Below are positions 33,955 to 43,248 of a stretch of DNA of 64,000 nucleotides, one piece after another. A program made the position numbers and the translations under genes. Position 1 is the first letter of the stretch. The number at the start of each line of letters is the position of its first letter. The stretch comes from Candidatus Bathyarchaeia archaeon. Lineage in GTDB: Archaea; Thermoproteota; Bathyarchaeia; 40CM-2-53-6. Location of the stretch: NCBI GenBank assembly GCA_035935655.1, contig DASYWW010000062.1, positions 62,001 to 126,000 of the forward strand. Direction: 5' to 3'. The notes beneath the pieces are model-generated. The model was given only the letters and a program-made list of their open reading frames with translations, ran no database searches and had not been told where the DNA came from.

Positions 33955-35106
33955 ATGACAATTCACGTTCTTCTCACCGCCGACAACCATCTAGACCCCT
34001 CAGCTGTCCAGTACGGACCCCGACGATTCGAGCGCAAGCGCGACTTCCAGCGCTGCTTCGAAACACTAGTCAACTTCGCCTTGGAGAACAAGCCCGATCT
34101 TCTCCTAATTGGTGGAGACTTCTATGACGGCATCCTTCCCGGCAACCCCACCCGAGCGTTCGTGGCAGAACAGTTCAAATGCCTCCATGAGAGAAACATC
34201 AAAACCGTTCTAGTAAGCGGCCACCACGACACTCCACGTAGCGCAGAACAAGGCGCCTCCCCCCTCGCAGTCCACGCCAGAACCGGACACATCTACTTCC
34301 TACAAGAACAACACCCAACAACCAAGAAGTTCAATTTCGGACACGAAATAGTCAACGTCATAGGGATGAGCCTCAATCCAACCCTACCCGCAGACACAGA
34401 TCCCCTCTCTGGTCAAGAGGTCAACCGAGATGCAGACATCAACATTTTCCTGACACACTATCCGATCGAGAGCTTCGACGGCTACTTCGGCCAAGAAACT
34501 CATATCCAGAAATCCTCTATCCCGAGAGATCTACAGCTCTTCGCCTCAGGACACCTGCATAAGCATCAAAGAAAAATAATCAACGGGACCCCGGTCATCT
34601 ATCCTGGAAGCACCGAGAAGGCTTCGTTCAACGAAGAGGGTGAAAAGAAAGGATTCGTCTGGCTCGAACTCGACAAGACAGGAATAGTTCAGCAAGAGTT
34701 CCATCCAACCCCTGCTCGGCCAATGGAAACTCTTGATCTTCGACTGGCAGGAGATAGAAGCCTCACCCGACAAGTAGAGGGAGGGTTGGAGAAGAGAATC
34801 GACAACGAGAAAATACTTCGCGTCCGGGTTTCTGGGAAAGTTACTCTAGATCAACTCTCAACCTACAAGCGATCAGCACTCTACACATACGCACAGGACA
34901 AATTCTTCCACATCGAATTTGATGAGGAACAACTGAACGTTCTGACGATGGTTCCTTTGGAATCGCTTCCAAAAACCACTCCCCTCGAAGAACTAAACCG
35001 GACATTCCAGAACCTTCTAGAGAGAGCCGGTGATCAAGGAAGGCCTCTCGTCCAAGAGGCATGGAAACTTACTGTTGCAAAGCTTCAGGAGGAAGGAGTC
35101 GACTGA
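33955..35106 (+). CDS. Mre11/SbcD-like metallophosphatase (YhaO type)
   Basis: Calcineurin-like phosphoesterase. Metal-site motifs are ADNHLD (where most Mre11 proteins have DxH), GGDFYDG, SGHHDTP, THYPIES and SGHLHKHQ. The C-terminal 140 residues would form the capping and ATPase-binding region. It overlaps the next gene by four bases, which encodes a Rad50-like ATPase, so the two should form a nuclease/ATPase complex acting on DNA ends. The partner's membrane segment suggests a YhaO-like rather than a free Mre11 role. Confidence 0.87.
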   Translation: MTIHVLLTADNHLDPSAVQYGPRRFERKRDFQRCFETLVNFALENKPDLLLIGGDFYDGILPGNPTRAFVAEQFKCLHERNIKTVLVSGHHDTPRSAEQGASPLAVHARTGHIYFLQEQHPTTKKFNFGHEIVNVIGMSLNPTLPADTDPLSGQEVNRDADINIFLTHYPIESFDGYFGQETHIQKSSIPRDLQLFASGHLHKHQRKIINGTPVIYPGSTEKASFNEEGEKKGFVWLELDKTGIVQQEFHPTPARPMETLDLRLAGDRSLTRQVEGGLEKRIDNEKILRVRVSGKVTLDQLSTYKRSALYTYAQDKFFHIEFDEEQLNVLTMVPLESLPKTTPLEELNRTFQNLLERAGDQGRPLVQEAWKLTVAKLQEEGVD

Positions 35107-37469
35107 AACTTCTAAGCCTCTACGCTCACAACTTCAAGAAACTGAAATTCACGCAGCCGTTACTCTTCTCAGAAGGCATCTCGGTCATTGCAGGACTGAA
35201 TGAGAGCGGAAAATCAACAATCCTCGACGCGATTCTCTTCGCCCTGTTCGGCAAGATGATGAGACCTAGTCAGCGACCAAGCAATGAAGAAATTCTCAGT
35301 TACGGGACCGGCGAAGCTCAAGTAAAACTCGACTTCGCTATCGGTGACCTGAAGTATAGAATCGTGAGAGAGGTTCACAAAACAAGAGCCAACAGGGCAC
35401 AGCTATACGAATTGGCCGGTGACGGTCGACAAAAGACACTCGCCACATCGGCGATGGACACAACGAGCGAGGTTGAGAAGCTCCTCGGTGGCATCACTTA
35501 CAATGAAATTGTCGCCAGTAGCGTGGTTGCGCAGAAAGATCTCGAACGATTAATCAATCAAAAACTTGACGACCGCAGAAAAGTTGTCAATGTATTCCTC
35601 AATTTGGACAGCTTCAATAAGGTTCAGGAACAATTTGATACCGAGAGAACTCGAATTGAGGGCACAAATCGAAATCCGGGGCAGCTAACGGTCGAACGTG
35701 AGCGTCTCCAGTCTCTTCAAGAACAACTGAAAAAATTCAGAGAGGCGCAAACCCAACTTTCAACCCTCGCAGAAAAAGTCGAGAAGCTAAAGTCTGAACT
35801 TTTGGACTTGGAGAAGAAATTCGCAGATACAGATTTTTTCCACAAAACCCTGAACAGATACGGGGAAGCTTTGAAGCTCCAACGATCTCTGCACCAGGAG
35901 ATTCAGGATAAGTCCCGGCTTGCGGAGAGCCTCCAACAACAGTTAACCCGGATTTCCGCCCAGAGAAACGAACTGGAGAATGCTCGTTTGGAAATTGACA
36001 ATTACTCAGGACTTTCCGAAATAGAATCCCAGCTCTCCCAAGCATCGAACATGCTTGACGGGCTTCAGTCTGCTGAAATCCGCAGAGTTCAATTGGAAGA
36101 GTCGAAAGACAATCTACATGCTAAAATTGTCGAGAAGACGAAGGAAGGCACAGGCCTTGGAATTACGAAACCGTTTGACTCCAAGCCAAGACGGGTCTGG
36201 ACCTACCTAATCTCGACGTCGGCCCTCGGCGCAGGCGCCATTCTCTCATTCTTTCTTGCGCTCCCACAAGTGGCCGTTGCATTCGGGTCGTTGACCATAG
36301 TCTCGCTTCTATTACTGTCCAGACAAATCGTCTCGCTTTCCCAACAAGCAGCTAGCTCAAGATACGATCAGGAGCAATTAGCCAGAGCACATCTCGTTCA
36401 GTCATGGGAAACCGAGCTTGTAGAGAATGAACAAGATCTGACGAAGGTCCAACAGGACATTGCCGTAAGGTCAGAGAATCTGTTTGGAATACTTGGGTCA
36501 ATCACGAGATACTCGACCGAGATTGAAGCGGCAAAGGACCCTAAGATTGCTTTTGAGACGATCTTCTCCCGATTCGACAACGACAGGCAATCGCGCCAGT
36601 CTATGGAAGAGAAGGTCAAATTTCTGGATCAGCAATTGAAAGAAGAACCCCAGATCAAAGAACACTTGGATCACATCCAGACTGAGATCGAACAGGTCGA
36701 AGAGAAATTCAGCAAGGCTCAGTTACCAGGTCTTCCCGAAGGCCTACTCTTCTCCGAGACATTGCTTGAGGAAACTGCCAATTCGAGAGATAGGCTGAAG
36801 GAATCCGTTTCAAGAAATAAGGCCCAAATTGAAGAATCAATTTCGCGACAACTTGAGTTACGCCAGCTACTAGAAAAGAACGGCGATATCGAAGACCAGG
36901 TTCAGACGCAAGTGAAGAAGGTGATGCTGTTAGAGAAAGACTGCGCAGTTGTGAAGCTATCTATCAAAGGACTTGAGCAGACGTCTGAGTCCTTGAGAAA
37001 CCGTGTCAAGCCTCAAGTCGAACGTTACATGGGGCTCATCCTTCCCGTAATAACTTCTGGAAGATACAAGGCCGTCCAACTGGATGAGGACTACACAGTC
37101 AGAGTCTTCGATCCTGAGGCGGGAGAGTTCAAGGCAAAGGAGGTTTTCTCTGGAGGCACAGAAGACCAGCTCTTACTCGCGATGAGGCTGGCCTTTGCCC
37201 TCGCCTTGATACCTCAAGCCAAAGGCCATAATCCGGAATTTCTATTCCTCGACGAGCCTCTGGGCAGTTCAGACAGAGTGCGGCGAGAGGGAATTCTCGC
37301 ATTGCTTCGTAGAGAACTATCGCAGAATTTCAAGCAGATTTTCCTCATTAGCCATGTTGGAGATCTTGAAGCAGAAGCCGACACGATAATCCAAATGGAC
37401 AACGGGGCCGTGCGTGAAGTCGTCGGGCGAAAATCTCCAGCGCGCCAACCAGTCGCGGTTCCCGCCTGA
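35103..37469 (+). CDS. Rad50/SbcC-like ATPase with central membrane hairpin (YhaN type)
   Basis: About 788 residues. Walker A is AGLNESGKST near residue 32, the signature FSGGTEDQLLLAMRLAF near 682, and Walker B LFLDEPLGSSD near 712. Long coiled coils lie on both sides of the centre. At the tip, where Rad50 carries the CxxC zinc hook, there is instead a pair of hydrophobic segments (about 365-410: TYLISTSALGAGAILSFFLA and VAFGSLTIVSLLLLS), which would tether it to the membrane, as in bacterial YhaN. I chose CTG 35103 because a strong GGAGGA (35088-35093) lies nine bases upstream and it overlaps the preceding stop. ATG 35061 would overlap the upstream gene by 46 bases. Confidence 0.85.
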   Translation: MKLLSLYAHNFKKLKFTQPLLFSEGISVIAGLNESGKSTILDAILFALFGKMMRPSQRPSNEEILSYGTGEAQVKLDFAIGDLKYRIVREVHKTRANRAQLYELAGDGRQKTLATSAMDTTSEVEKLLGGITYNEIVASSVVAQKDLERLINQKLDDRRKVVNVFLNLDSFNKVQEQFDTERTRIEGTNRNPGQLTVERERLQSLQEQLKKFREAQTQLSTLAEKVEKLKSELLDLEKKFADTDFFHKTLNRYGEALKLQRSLHQEIQDKSRLAESLQQQLTRISAQRNELENARLEIDNYSGLSEIESQLSQASNMLDGLQSAEIRRVQLEESKDNLHAKIVEKTKEGTGLGITKPFDSKPRRVWTYLISTSALGAGAILSFFLALPQVAVAFGSLTIVSLLLLSRQIVSLSQQAASSRYDQEQLARAHLVQSWETELVENEQDLTKVQQDIAVRSENLFGILGSITRYSTEIEAAKDPKIAFETIFSRFDNDRQSRQSMEEKVKFLDQQLKEEPQIKEHLDHIQTEIEQVEEKFSKAQLPGLPEGLLFSETLLEETANSRDRLKESVSRNKAQIEESISRQLELRQLLEKNGDIEDQVQTQVKKVMLLEKDCAVVKLSIKGLEQTSESLRNRVKPQVERYMGLILPVITSGRYKAVQLDEDYTVRVFDPEAGEFKAKEVFSGGTEDQLLLAMRLAFALALIPQAKGHNPEFLFLDEPLGSSDRVRREGILALLRRELSQNFKQIFLISHVGDLEAEADTIIQMDNGAVREVVGRKSPARQPVAVPA

Positions 37470-37488
37470 GTTTTCTAAAATCGTTGGA

Positions 37489-37875
37489 CTAGCTGATGTA
37501 TGGTGAAACCGAAGGCACCTGAAGGGCTTTCAAGGCTTGTAAGAGAGTCTGTTCAGCATTAGTTCTAACATCGCCAACTTCTGAGAGGAGAGATGTCCAG
37601 AGCATGTAGATGCTACCTTCGTTCTCTGTTGCTTGGAAGAATCCGAGTCTTTCGAGGGAAGATGTCAGTTGGTGGAAGCGGGCTGATCTTGATGAGAGCC
37701 CAACGGTTATGGTCCAGTCGCCTAGCTTGTCAAGGCTGACGCCTACGGTTGCATCGGTGAGCGTAATTGAGAGACCGGACCCACGCTTCAATGAACTGTC
37801 AATCATTGTTGCCACCGACCTTTGGTTTGCGAAACCAAGGTCTAATCCGGACTCGCGCTTCTGGGTCTCTGTCAT
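37489..37875 (-). CDS. Hypothetical protein (128 aa)
   Basis: A soluble alpha/beta protein with SGLSITLTDATVGVSLDKLGDWTITVGLSS, then RFHQLTSSLERLGFFQ and a final helix. A possible role as a small ligand- or protein-binding adaptor is a guess. No family is recognised. It starts with ATG and converges with the YhaN-like gene. Confidence 0.6.
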   Translation of the reverse strand: MTETQKRESGLDLGFANQRSVATMIDSSLKRGSGLSITLTDATVGVSLDKLGDWTITVGLSSRSARFHQLTSSLERLGFFQATENEGSIYMLWTSLLSEVGDVRTNAEQTLLQALKALQVPSVSPYIS

Positions 37876-37961
37876 AGCCTCAGCCCACCCTCAACAATGA
37901 GCTTAACAATCATGTTACCTGACAGGCTATTGCAATGGAAATCATGTGAGTTTCTCGGGTG

Positions 37962-37969
37962 TTTATATT
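37962..37969 (+). promoter_or_regulatory. TATA box for dph2
   Basis: TTTATATT is centred about 45 bases before the dph2 ATG. Transcription would start near 37992 with a leader of about 19 bases. Confidence 0.55.
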
Positions 37970-38010
37970 GGGCTCCGCCCTTCTGGTAGCTTCTCCCCGG
38001 CGAAATTGCC

Positions 38011-39018
38011 ATGTCGATGTTTGACCTCGAAGAGGACAAGCTCCTAGCTGAAATAACAGGGAGAGGTGCCCGAAGGATACTGATTCAACTTCCGGACGGT
38101 CTGAAGAACGAAGGCACTCGGCTCGCGAAACTGGTTCGAGAGAAAACGGGAGTGGACGTGTTTGTCTCCGCTGTTTCTGCATGGGGTGCATGCGACCTTT
38201 CTCTGGATGCCGCTGCCCGTCTCAAAGCAGACCTACTAGTCCACTACGGGCATAACGAGTTCCTTCGCGACGGTTCGAATGAAGTGCCAGTAGTGTATAT
38301 TCCGGCGAAAAGTAATCATGAGATTATTCCTGTCGTCGAAAGATCCATTTCCCTTCTCCAAGGCAAGAAAGTTGGCTTAGCCACTGCGATTCAACACTTA
38401 CACAAGCTCCCCGAAGCCGCAAAGGTCCTTGAGACGAAGGGATTCAACGTTCAGACACCGGGACGCGGCCCTTGGGCGCATGAGACCGGCCAAGTTCTAG
38501 GATGCGACTACTTCGGACTCAGGAGGATTCAGCCCCAAGTAGACTCCTTCCTCATCGTCGGTAGCTATTTCCACGGTCTCGGTGCGGCTCTCTCAGTAGA
38601 GAAACCAACGATTCTTGCCGATCCCTACGATGGAACAGTCAAGGTCCTAGACCAAGACAGAGATCGAATCGTGCGCCAAAGATACGCAATGGTCGACAAA
38701 GCTAGGAGAGCTAACAGTTTCGGAATAATTGTATCGACAAAACCAGGACAGAGCAACCCAACGATCGCGCTCTCAATTCAGAAGCAGGTCGAAGAAGCAG
38801 GCAAGAAAGCGGTAATTCTCTACGCGGATGAAATTGTGCCACAGAAACTACTCGACTTCATCGATATTGATGTCTTCGTTGATACCGCATGTCCTCGTCT
38901 TGCTCTAGACGACCCAGAAAGGTTTCCGAAACCGATCATTACTAGAGACGAGATCATGGTTGCAATCGGAGCCTGGACTTGGGAACAGCTTTTGGAACGT
39001 GGACTGGTCCGCCTATAA
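38011..39018 (+). CDS. dph2: Dph2, diphthamide biosynthesis radical enzyme
   Basis: Makes the first step of diphthamide on elongation factor 2, moving the 3-amino-3-carboxypropyl group from S-adenosylmethionine with a [4Fe-4S] cluster. The three cluster cysteines are visible: WGACDLS (about C60), LGCDYFG (about C165) and DTACPRLA (about C294). 335 residues is normal for archaeal homodimeric Dph2. The gene is found only in archaea and eukaryotes. It is followed with no gap by the methyltransferase gene. Confidence 0.95.
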   Translation: MSMFDLEEDKLLAEITGRGARRILIQLPDGLKNEGTRLAKLVREKTGVDVFVSAVSAWGACDLSLDAAARLKADLLVHYGHNEFLRDGSNEVPVVYIPAKSNHEIIPVVERSISLLQGKKVGLATAIQHLHKLPEAAKVLETKGFNVQTPGRGPWAHETGQVLGCDYFGLRRIQPQVDSFLIVGSYFHGLGAALSVEKPTILADPYDGTVKVLDQDRDRIVRQRYAMVDKARRANSFGIIVSTKPGQSNPTIALSIQKQVEEAGKKAVILYADEIVPQKLLDFIDIDVFVDTACPRLALDDPERFPKPIITRDEIMVAIGAWTWEQLLERGLVRL

Positions 39019-39633
39019 TTGGTCGAAGAACAAACAATTTCTAAACGGGGACTGGAAATTCAGCTAGCAAAGCTGAAGACTCTTCAGACTTCCCGACTAG
39101 GACTCGAACAATATCCTGTATCTCCCGAAGTAGCCGCTGAACTTCTCTATATGGCCGGGTTTGAACACCACGATCTTGAAGGACACATCATCGATCTCGG
39201 AACCGGAACCGGGCGTCTGGCTATTGGAGCTGCACTGATGGGCCCAAAGAAAATCGTTGGCGTAGATATTGACGAGAGATCAATTGCCCTGGCAAAGGAG
39301 AATGCGTTGGCCACGGGAGTCAAAGTCGAATGGGTGCTCTCAGATATCAATCAGATCACGGGAAGATGTGATACCGTGATCATGAATCCCCCCTATGGAA
39401 CACGGACGCCTCATCTTGATGTTCGGTTTCTCGAGCGGGCCTTCGAACTTGCGCCAATTTCGTATTCTATTCACAAGAGCTCGACCAGAGAATTTCTCAA
39501 ACGCGTCATTGCAAGAAAGGGTCGGAGAGTGGATGAAGTGCGCAGTATGAGTTTGGATATTCCCCATCTGTTCTCTTTTCATCAGAAACGATCAGAAATG
39601 GTCGAAGTAGACCTTTACCGCATTCTAGCCTAG
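39019..39633 (+). CDS. METTL5-like RNA N6-adenosine methyltransferase
   Basis: Class I methyltransferase. The SAM-binding loop is DLGTGTGRLAIGA near residue 55, and the NPPYGTRTPHLD catalytic motif near 115 is the N6-adenine form. Length (204) and motif match COG2263; the eukaryotic relative METTL5 modifies 18S rRNA. In archaea an rRNA target is likely but not shown. It starts with TTG immediately after the dph2 stop. Confidence 0.9.
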   Translation: MVEEQTISKRGLEIQLAKLKTLQTSRLGLEQYPVSPEVAAELLYMAGFEHHDLEGHIIDLGTGTGRLAIGAALMGPKKIVGVDIDERSIALAKENALATGVKVEWVLSDINQITGRCDTVIMNPPYGTRTPHLDVRFLERAFELAPISYSIHKSSTREFLKRVIARKGRRVDEVRSMSLDIPHLFSFHQKRSEMVEVDLYRILA

Positions 39634-42600
39634 GGCTCCGATTTCTTCTCTCCACTTGAAAGAGGAGGTGGCGTGGCAGTCTGTTTTTTGTTTTCAAGCG
39701 ATGGTTTCAGTATTGTCTCCGTTGAGCTTGTTGCACCCAGTGGCGGAGCGCTAATCGAGGGACTGGAAACGACCGCGACCATTGGAATTTTCGCGCGTCT
39801 TGGGCGAAGTTTCGTCAATTGTTTGCCCGCGTTGCGGAATATGGCTAGTTTGCCAGCACCGTGCGTCTCGGGCTTTCCTCGGAGTAGAATGTAGGTTGTC
39901 AAGAATGATGTTACGCCAAGTATCACTCCGGTCCAGACATTGATTCCAGCCAGAATCTTCGAATTTGTCTGCTTCACGAAGCCTTGTAGGTATTGGTTGT
40001 TGATGTAATCGAGATAGAGTGTGAGTCCAAGCCCCACAATCGCTATAGTCTCCATGGTAACTGTTAGCTTTGTTTTCATTGGGATTGGAGGTATGAGCTT
40101 CTCTTCTGGGGTGATTGGCACTCGTCTGATGCGTCCTGGGGCCCACCAGTTGAGTCGCTTCATGTGCCTCATGATCGAAGGTACAAGGTAGACTCGTGTC
40201 AGGGTGGCGTCGAGAAGCACGACTATGAAGAATGCTAGTCCGAGCTGCTGGAGCATGGGAATCTGGGAGATCATCATTGTTCCGAAGGCGCCCGCCGTCA
40301 CTAGACCTGTGGCGGTGATTATGCTTCCAGTGTGTTCTACTGCTGATTCGATGGCCTCATCATCTTTCGCACCGCCTACCACATATTCTCTGATCCTAGT
40401 TACTAGGAATATGTCGTAGTCAAGTCCCAGTCCAAGCATTATTACTAGGAGCATGATTGGTAGTATCCAGATCAGTTCCATTCCAAAATAGGCGTGGAAG
40501 ACGTAGATGACCGCGGCCATCGCCCACGAAATGCTGAGAAGAATTGTGAAGATCAATCTCAACGGAGTGAAGATTGAGCCTAAGGCGATCATCAGAACCA
40601 CGAAGACTCCCACTAGAACTAGCGCGGTCATATTGAAGTAGTCAGCAGCACTTGAGTTGGCGAGATCAGCGACAGAAGCAGTTTCTCCCCCTACAAGCAT
40701 TGATGATGCAGCAAGTAGTTTGTCATTGCTCCGGAGACCGTTGACGTTCTGCCTAATTTTCGCAAGAGTGGAAATCGCCTGGTCCGTATAGGGCTCATTC
40801 GACAAATTAGCCCAGACCATTGCGGATTTTCCATCACTGCCGAGGAAAGGCTTCATGCTCCTGATCATTGTTTGTTGCTGCGCCGCGTTCAGTTGCATGA
40901 ACGACGAGTAGGGAATGGGATCACCTGATGGGTGCGTAAGCCCGTATACTTTCGATACACCAGGGACGGACAGTGTCGAGTTTTCAGCGTAGGATAGAGA
41001 TCGTAGAGCGGTGATATTGATCCAGTTGTCGGTTGCGAGCAGCACTGGCGTCTGGACGATCGTGTATGTGGGGGTGATTGTGCCAGGTCCGAATCCTTGG
41101 ACCATACTGTTGTAACCTGCCCTGCTCTCAAGGGAGATCGGAACTTGAGAAATGAGGTCGTGACTCGTCTGGGAGGAAAGAACAGTGCTCGTTGCCGGCA
41201 GACTTACGGCTAGGGCGACTATGAGGATTAGTTTCGAATGTTTTGCGGTGAATCTAGCGGCACGTGCGTAGTAGCTGTTTCCTTTACTCTTCTTCTTTCT
41301 CCATAGGCCAAGTCCGCCGGGCCAGAACATTCTGTCTCCGAACATTGACAAAATGGCCGGGACTAGAGTGAGGGCCACTAACAGAGCTATGGATATTCCC
41401 ATCATCACGGCGATTCCGATGGATCGGAGCATGCCGAATCCGGCGATGGCTAGGCTTCCAAACGCGATGACTACTGTTGCTCCGCTCGTGGCGATGCTTT
41501 CGCCCGCCCATGTTACTGCTCGTTCGACGGAGTCTTTCTTTCCTCGCCCCATTCGTCTTTCTTCGGCATATCTGCTGACTAGGAATATGCAGTAGTCTGA
41601 TCCGGCTCCGAACATGGCAACGGGCAGTAGTGTCAGAATCAGGAAGTGTACGCTAGTGAAGAAGGTGCCGATTACATAGACGAGGCCGAAAGCTATGCCT
41701 ACGGATATTCCGATTGCGGAGACCGGGATTAGTGGCGCTGCTAGGGATGCGAAGAATATGCCGACTATGACCAGAATCAGGATGATTGTGATGGGGTCTA
41801 TTCGTTCGACGTCTCTGATCGATTCATTTTCAATATCGAAGTTGAACGCTGGTGCGCCAGTGACGTACACTAGGAGGTTTGTGTTGCTGAAGACGTTCGC
41901 ATGCTGAACGTCTGTCCTTATGCTAGCTATACTGTTCTTAGGGTCCGGTCCTGTTGTCCTAAAGTCGAGTATGACAAGCATCGTGTCGTTGGAGCCTGAG
42001 ACGAACTGGGTGTAGACGTCTCTGCTCGGCTGGACAGGGTAAGTGTTGACATTATAGTTTCTGAGGAGCGTGCCCGCGAGGCCTGTGAGGTCCCCGAAGC
42101 TTGCCGAGGGGCCGAGCAAGTAGATCTCGCTAATGATGAACTTCTGGGTTGGGGTTGCATTGAACGCTTTCGAGAAACTGTCGATAACGAAGGTCTGGAT
42201 TGCGACAGGGTCGGTCCAATAATTGTTGGGACATGTATTAGGACAGAAGTTGTATAGGTTGAAGAATCTGGCAGATTCGATGAAGAGAGCGCGCGTAGTA
42301 GCGTCCATGATGCTGGACTGAAAGAATGGGATGGTGATGTTGTAGTAAGCTGGCTGAGTCGCCAGTAAGGGGCTTCCTCTAGTCACATTTTGAGCGCGCG
42401 CAAGTGGAGGGGCGACTATCGTGAGTTGTGTTTGAGTGTAGGTTGCCGCAGTGAACGTCTGATTCCATGATTGGTAGAAGATGTTTTCGTAGGCCAGAGC
42501 GATTGGGAGGTAGGCTTGAGGGGTTTGCGAGGATATGCTTAGCCACGCGGACTGGTTAGCTTTCTGGTTGTAAACCGCGACTTGTGTTTGGCTTACGTTG

Positions 42601-43094
42601 AAGGGCCCAGAGTTTACGAGGGTCGTCCATTGGCTCACGTAGGTCGAAGGTATTCCGAACTCGAGAGAGGTTGCAAGGCTCGTCAAATTCTTCTCCTGAT
42701 AGAGCTGAAGATGAACCACGCTGTTATAGCCGACAAGGAGTTGGTAGTAGATGTCGTAGATGCTCGTGATGTTGCTGATGTTTGTGATGGTGCGGTCATT
42801 ATGGAGGGTTTTGTTGAGAGTGAGGGTAAAATCGCGAACGTCGTTGCCTCGGACGTCCTTTGACGTAATTACCACGACGACGCTGCTTCCCTGGCTGATG
42901 CTGAACTCTTTGCTGACAATGGATTGGGCAAGGCTGGACTCTGAGTTCTTGGGGTTGTATGCTGTCTCGGTGTAGACGATGACACTCTGAACCTGGAGAA
43001 TCGCAGGGACGCTCAGCGCGAGAGCTACTAGCCAAATTACGAAGACTGCCCGGTTGTGTTTGATGATGGTACGAGCTAGCCTTGTGAACAGCAA
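39630..43094 (-). CDS. Large MMPL-family RND transporter (1154 aa)
   Basis: A longer version of the gene at 19915-22404. The two halves keep the MMPL pattern (MFGAGSDYCIFLVSRYAEE near residue 510; LGLGLDYDIFLVTRIREY near 890). It has a larger first extracellular domain (about 35-440) with many tyrosines, asparagines and threonines. Two additional C-terminal helices (about 1010-1075) and a basic, proline-rich cytoplasmic tail follow. The extra exposed domain suggests a surface or lipid role. The start is TTG. It is divergent from the nitrilase. Confidence 0.9.
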   Translation of the reverse strand: MLFTRLARTIIKHNRAVFVIWLVALALSVPAILQVQSVIVYTETAYNPKNSESSLAQSIVSKEFSISQGSSVVVVITSKDVRGNDVRDFTLTLNKTLHNDRTITNISNITSIYDIYYQLLVGYNSVVHLQLYQEKNLTSLATSLEFGIPSTYVSQWTTLVNSGPFNVSQTQVAVYNQKANQSAWLSISSQTPQAYLPIALAYENIFYQSWNQTFTAATYTQTQLTIVAPPLARAQNVTRGSPLLATQPAYYNITIPFFQSSIMDATTRALFIESARFFNLYNFCPNTCPNNYWTDPVAIQTFVIDSFSKAFNATPTQKFIISEIYLLGPSASFGDLTGLAGTLLRNYNVNTYPVQPSRDVYTQFVSGSNDTMLVILDFRTTGPDPKNSIASIRTDVQHANVFSNTNLLVYVTGAPAFNFDIENESIRDVERIDPITIILILVIVGIFFASLAAPLIPVSAIGISVGIAFGLVYVIGTFFTSVHFLILTLLPVAMFGAGSDYCIFLVSRYAEERRMGRGKKDSVERAVTWAGESIATSGATVVIAFGSLAIAGFGMLRSIGIAVMMGISIALLVALTLVPAILSMFGDRMFWPGGLGLWRKKKSKGNSYYARAARFTAKHSKLILIVALAVSLPATSTVLSSQTSHDLISQVPISLESRAGYNSMVQGFGPGTITPTYTIVQTPVLLATDNWINITALRSLSYAENSTLSVPGVSKVYGLTHPSGDPIPYSSFMQLNAAQQQTMIRSMKPFLGSDGKSAMVWANLSNEPYTDQAISTLAKIRQNVNGLRSNDKLLAASSMLVGGETASVADLANSSAADYFNMTALVLVGVFVVLMIALGSIFTPLRLIFTILLSISWAMAAVIYVFHAYFGMELIWILPIMLLVIMLGLGLDYDIFLVTRIREYVVGGAKDDEAIESAVEHTGSIITATGLVTAGAFGTMMISQIPMLQQLGLAFFIVVLLDATLTRVYLVPSIMRHMKRLNWWAPGRIRRVPITPEEKLIPPIPMKTKLTVTMETIAIVGLGLTLYLDYINNQYLQGFVKQTNSKILAGINVWTGVILGVTSFLTTYILLRGKPETHGAGKLAIFRNAGKQLTKLRPRRAKIPMVAVVSSPSISAPPLGATSSTETILKPSLENKKQTATPPPLSSGEKKSEP

Positions 43095-43169
43095 TTCATT
43101 CCCTCTTCGGGGGTGTGAAACGAGCCGGAAACGGGCTGAGCGTCATAAAGCGGTACTGTAACCCTAAAC

Positions 43170-43210
43170 GCTAACCCGAGGCTAAACCGAGGCGTAGAGT
43201 ATGTCTATAT
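43170..43210. promoter_or_regulatory. Tandem 11-base repeat and TATA box between divergent genes
   Basis: GCTAACCCGAG (43170-43180) is followed directly by GCTAAACCGAG (43181-43191). TATAT at 43206-43210 then lies about 40 bases before the nitrilase ATG. The repeat could be a regulator site for the nitrilase, the MMPL gene, or both. Confidence 0.4.
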
Positions 43211-43248
43211 GGCGAAACTGAGCCAGAATCTAGCTAAGGCGAGCGTGG

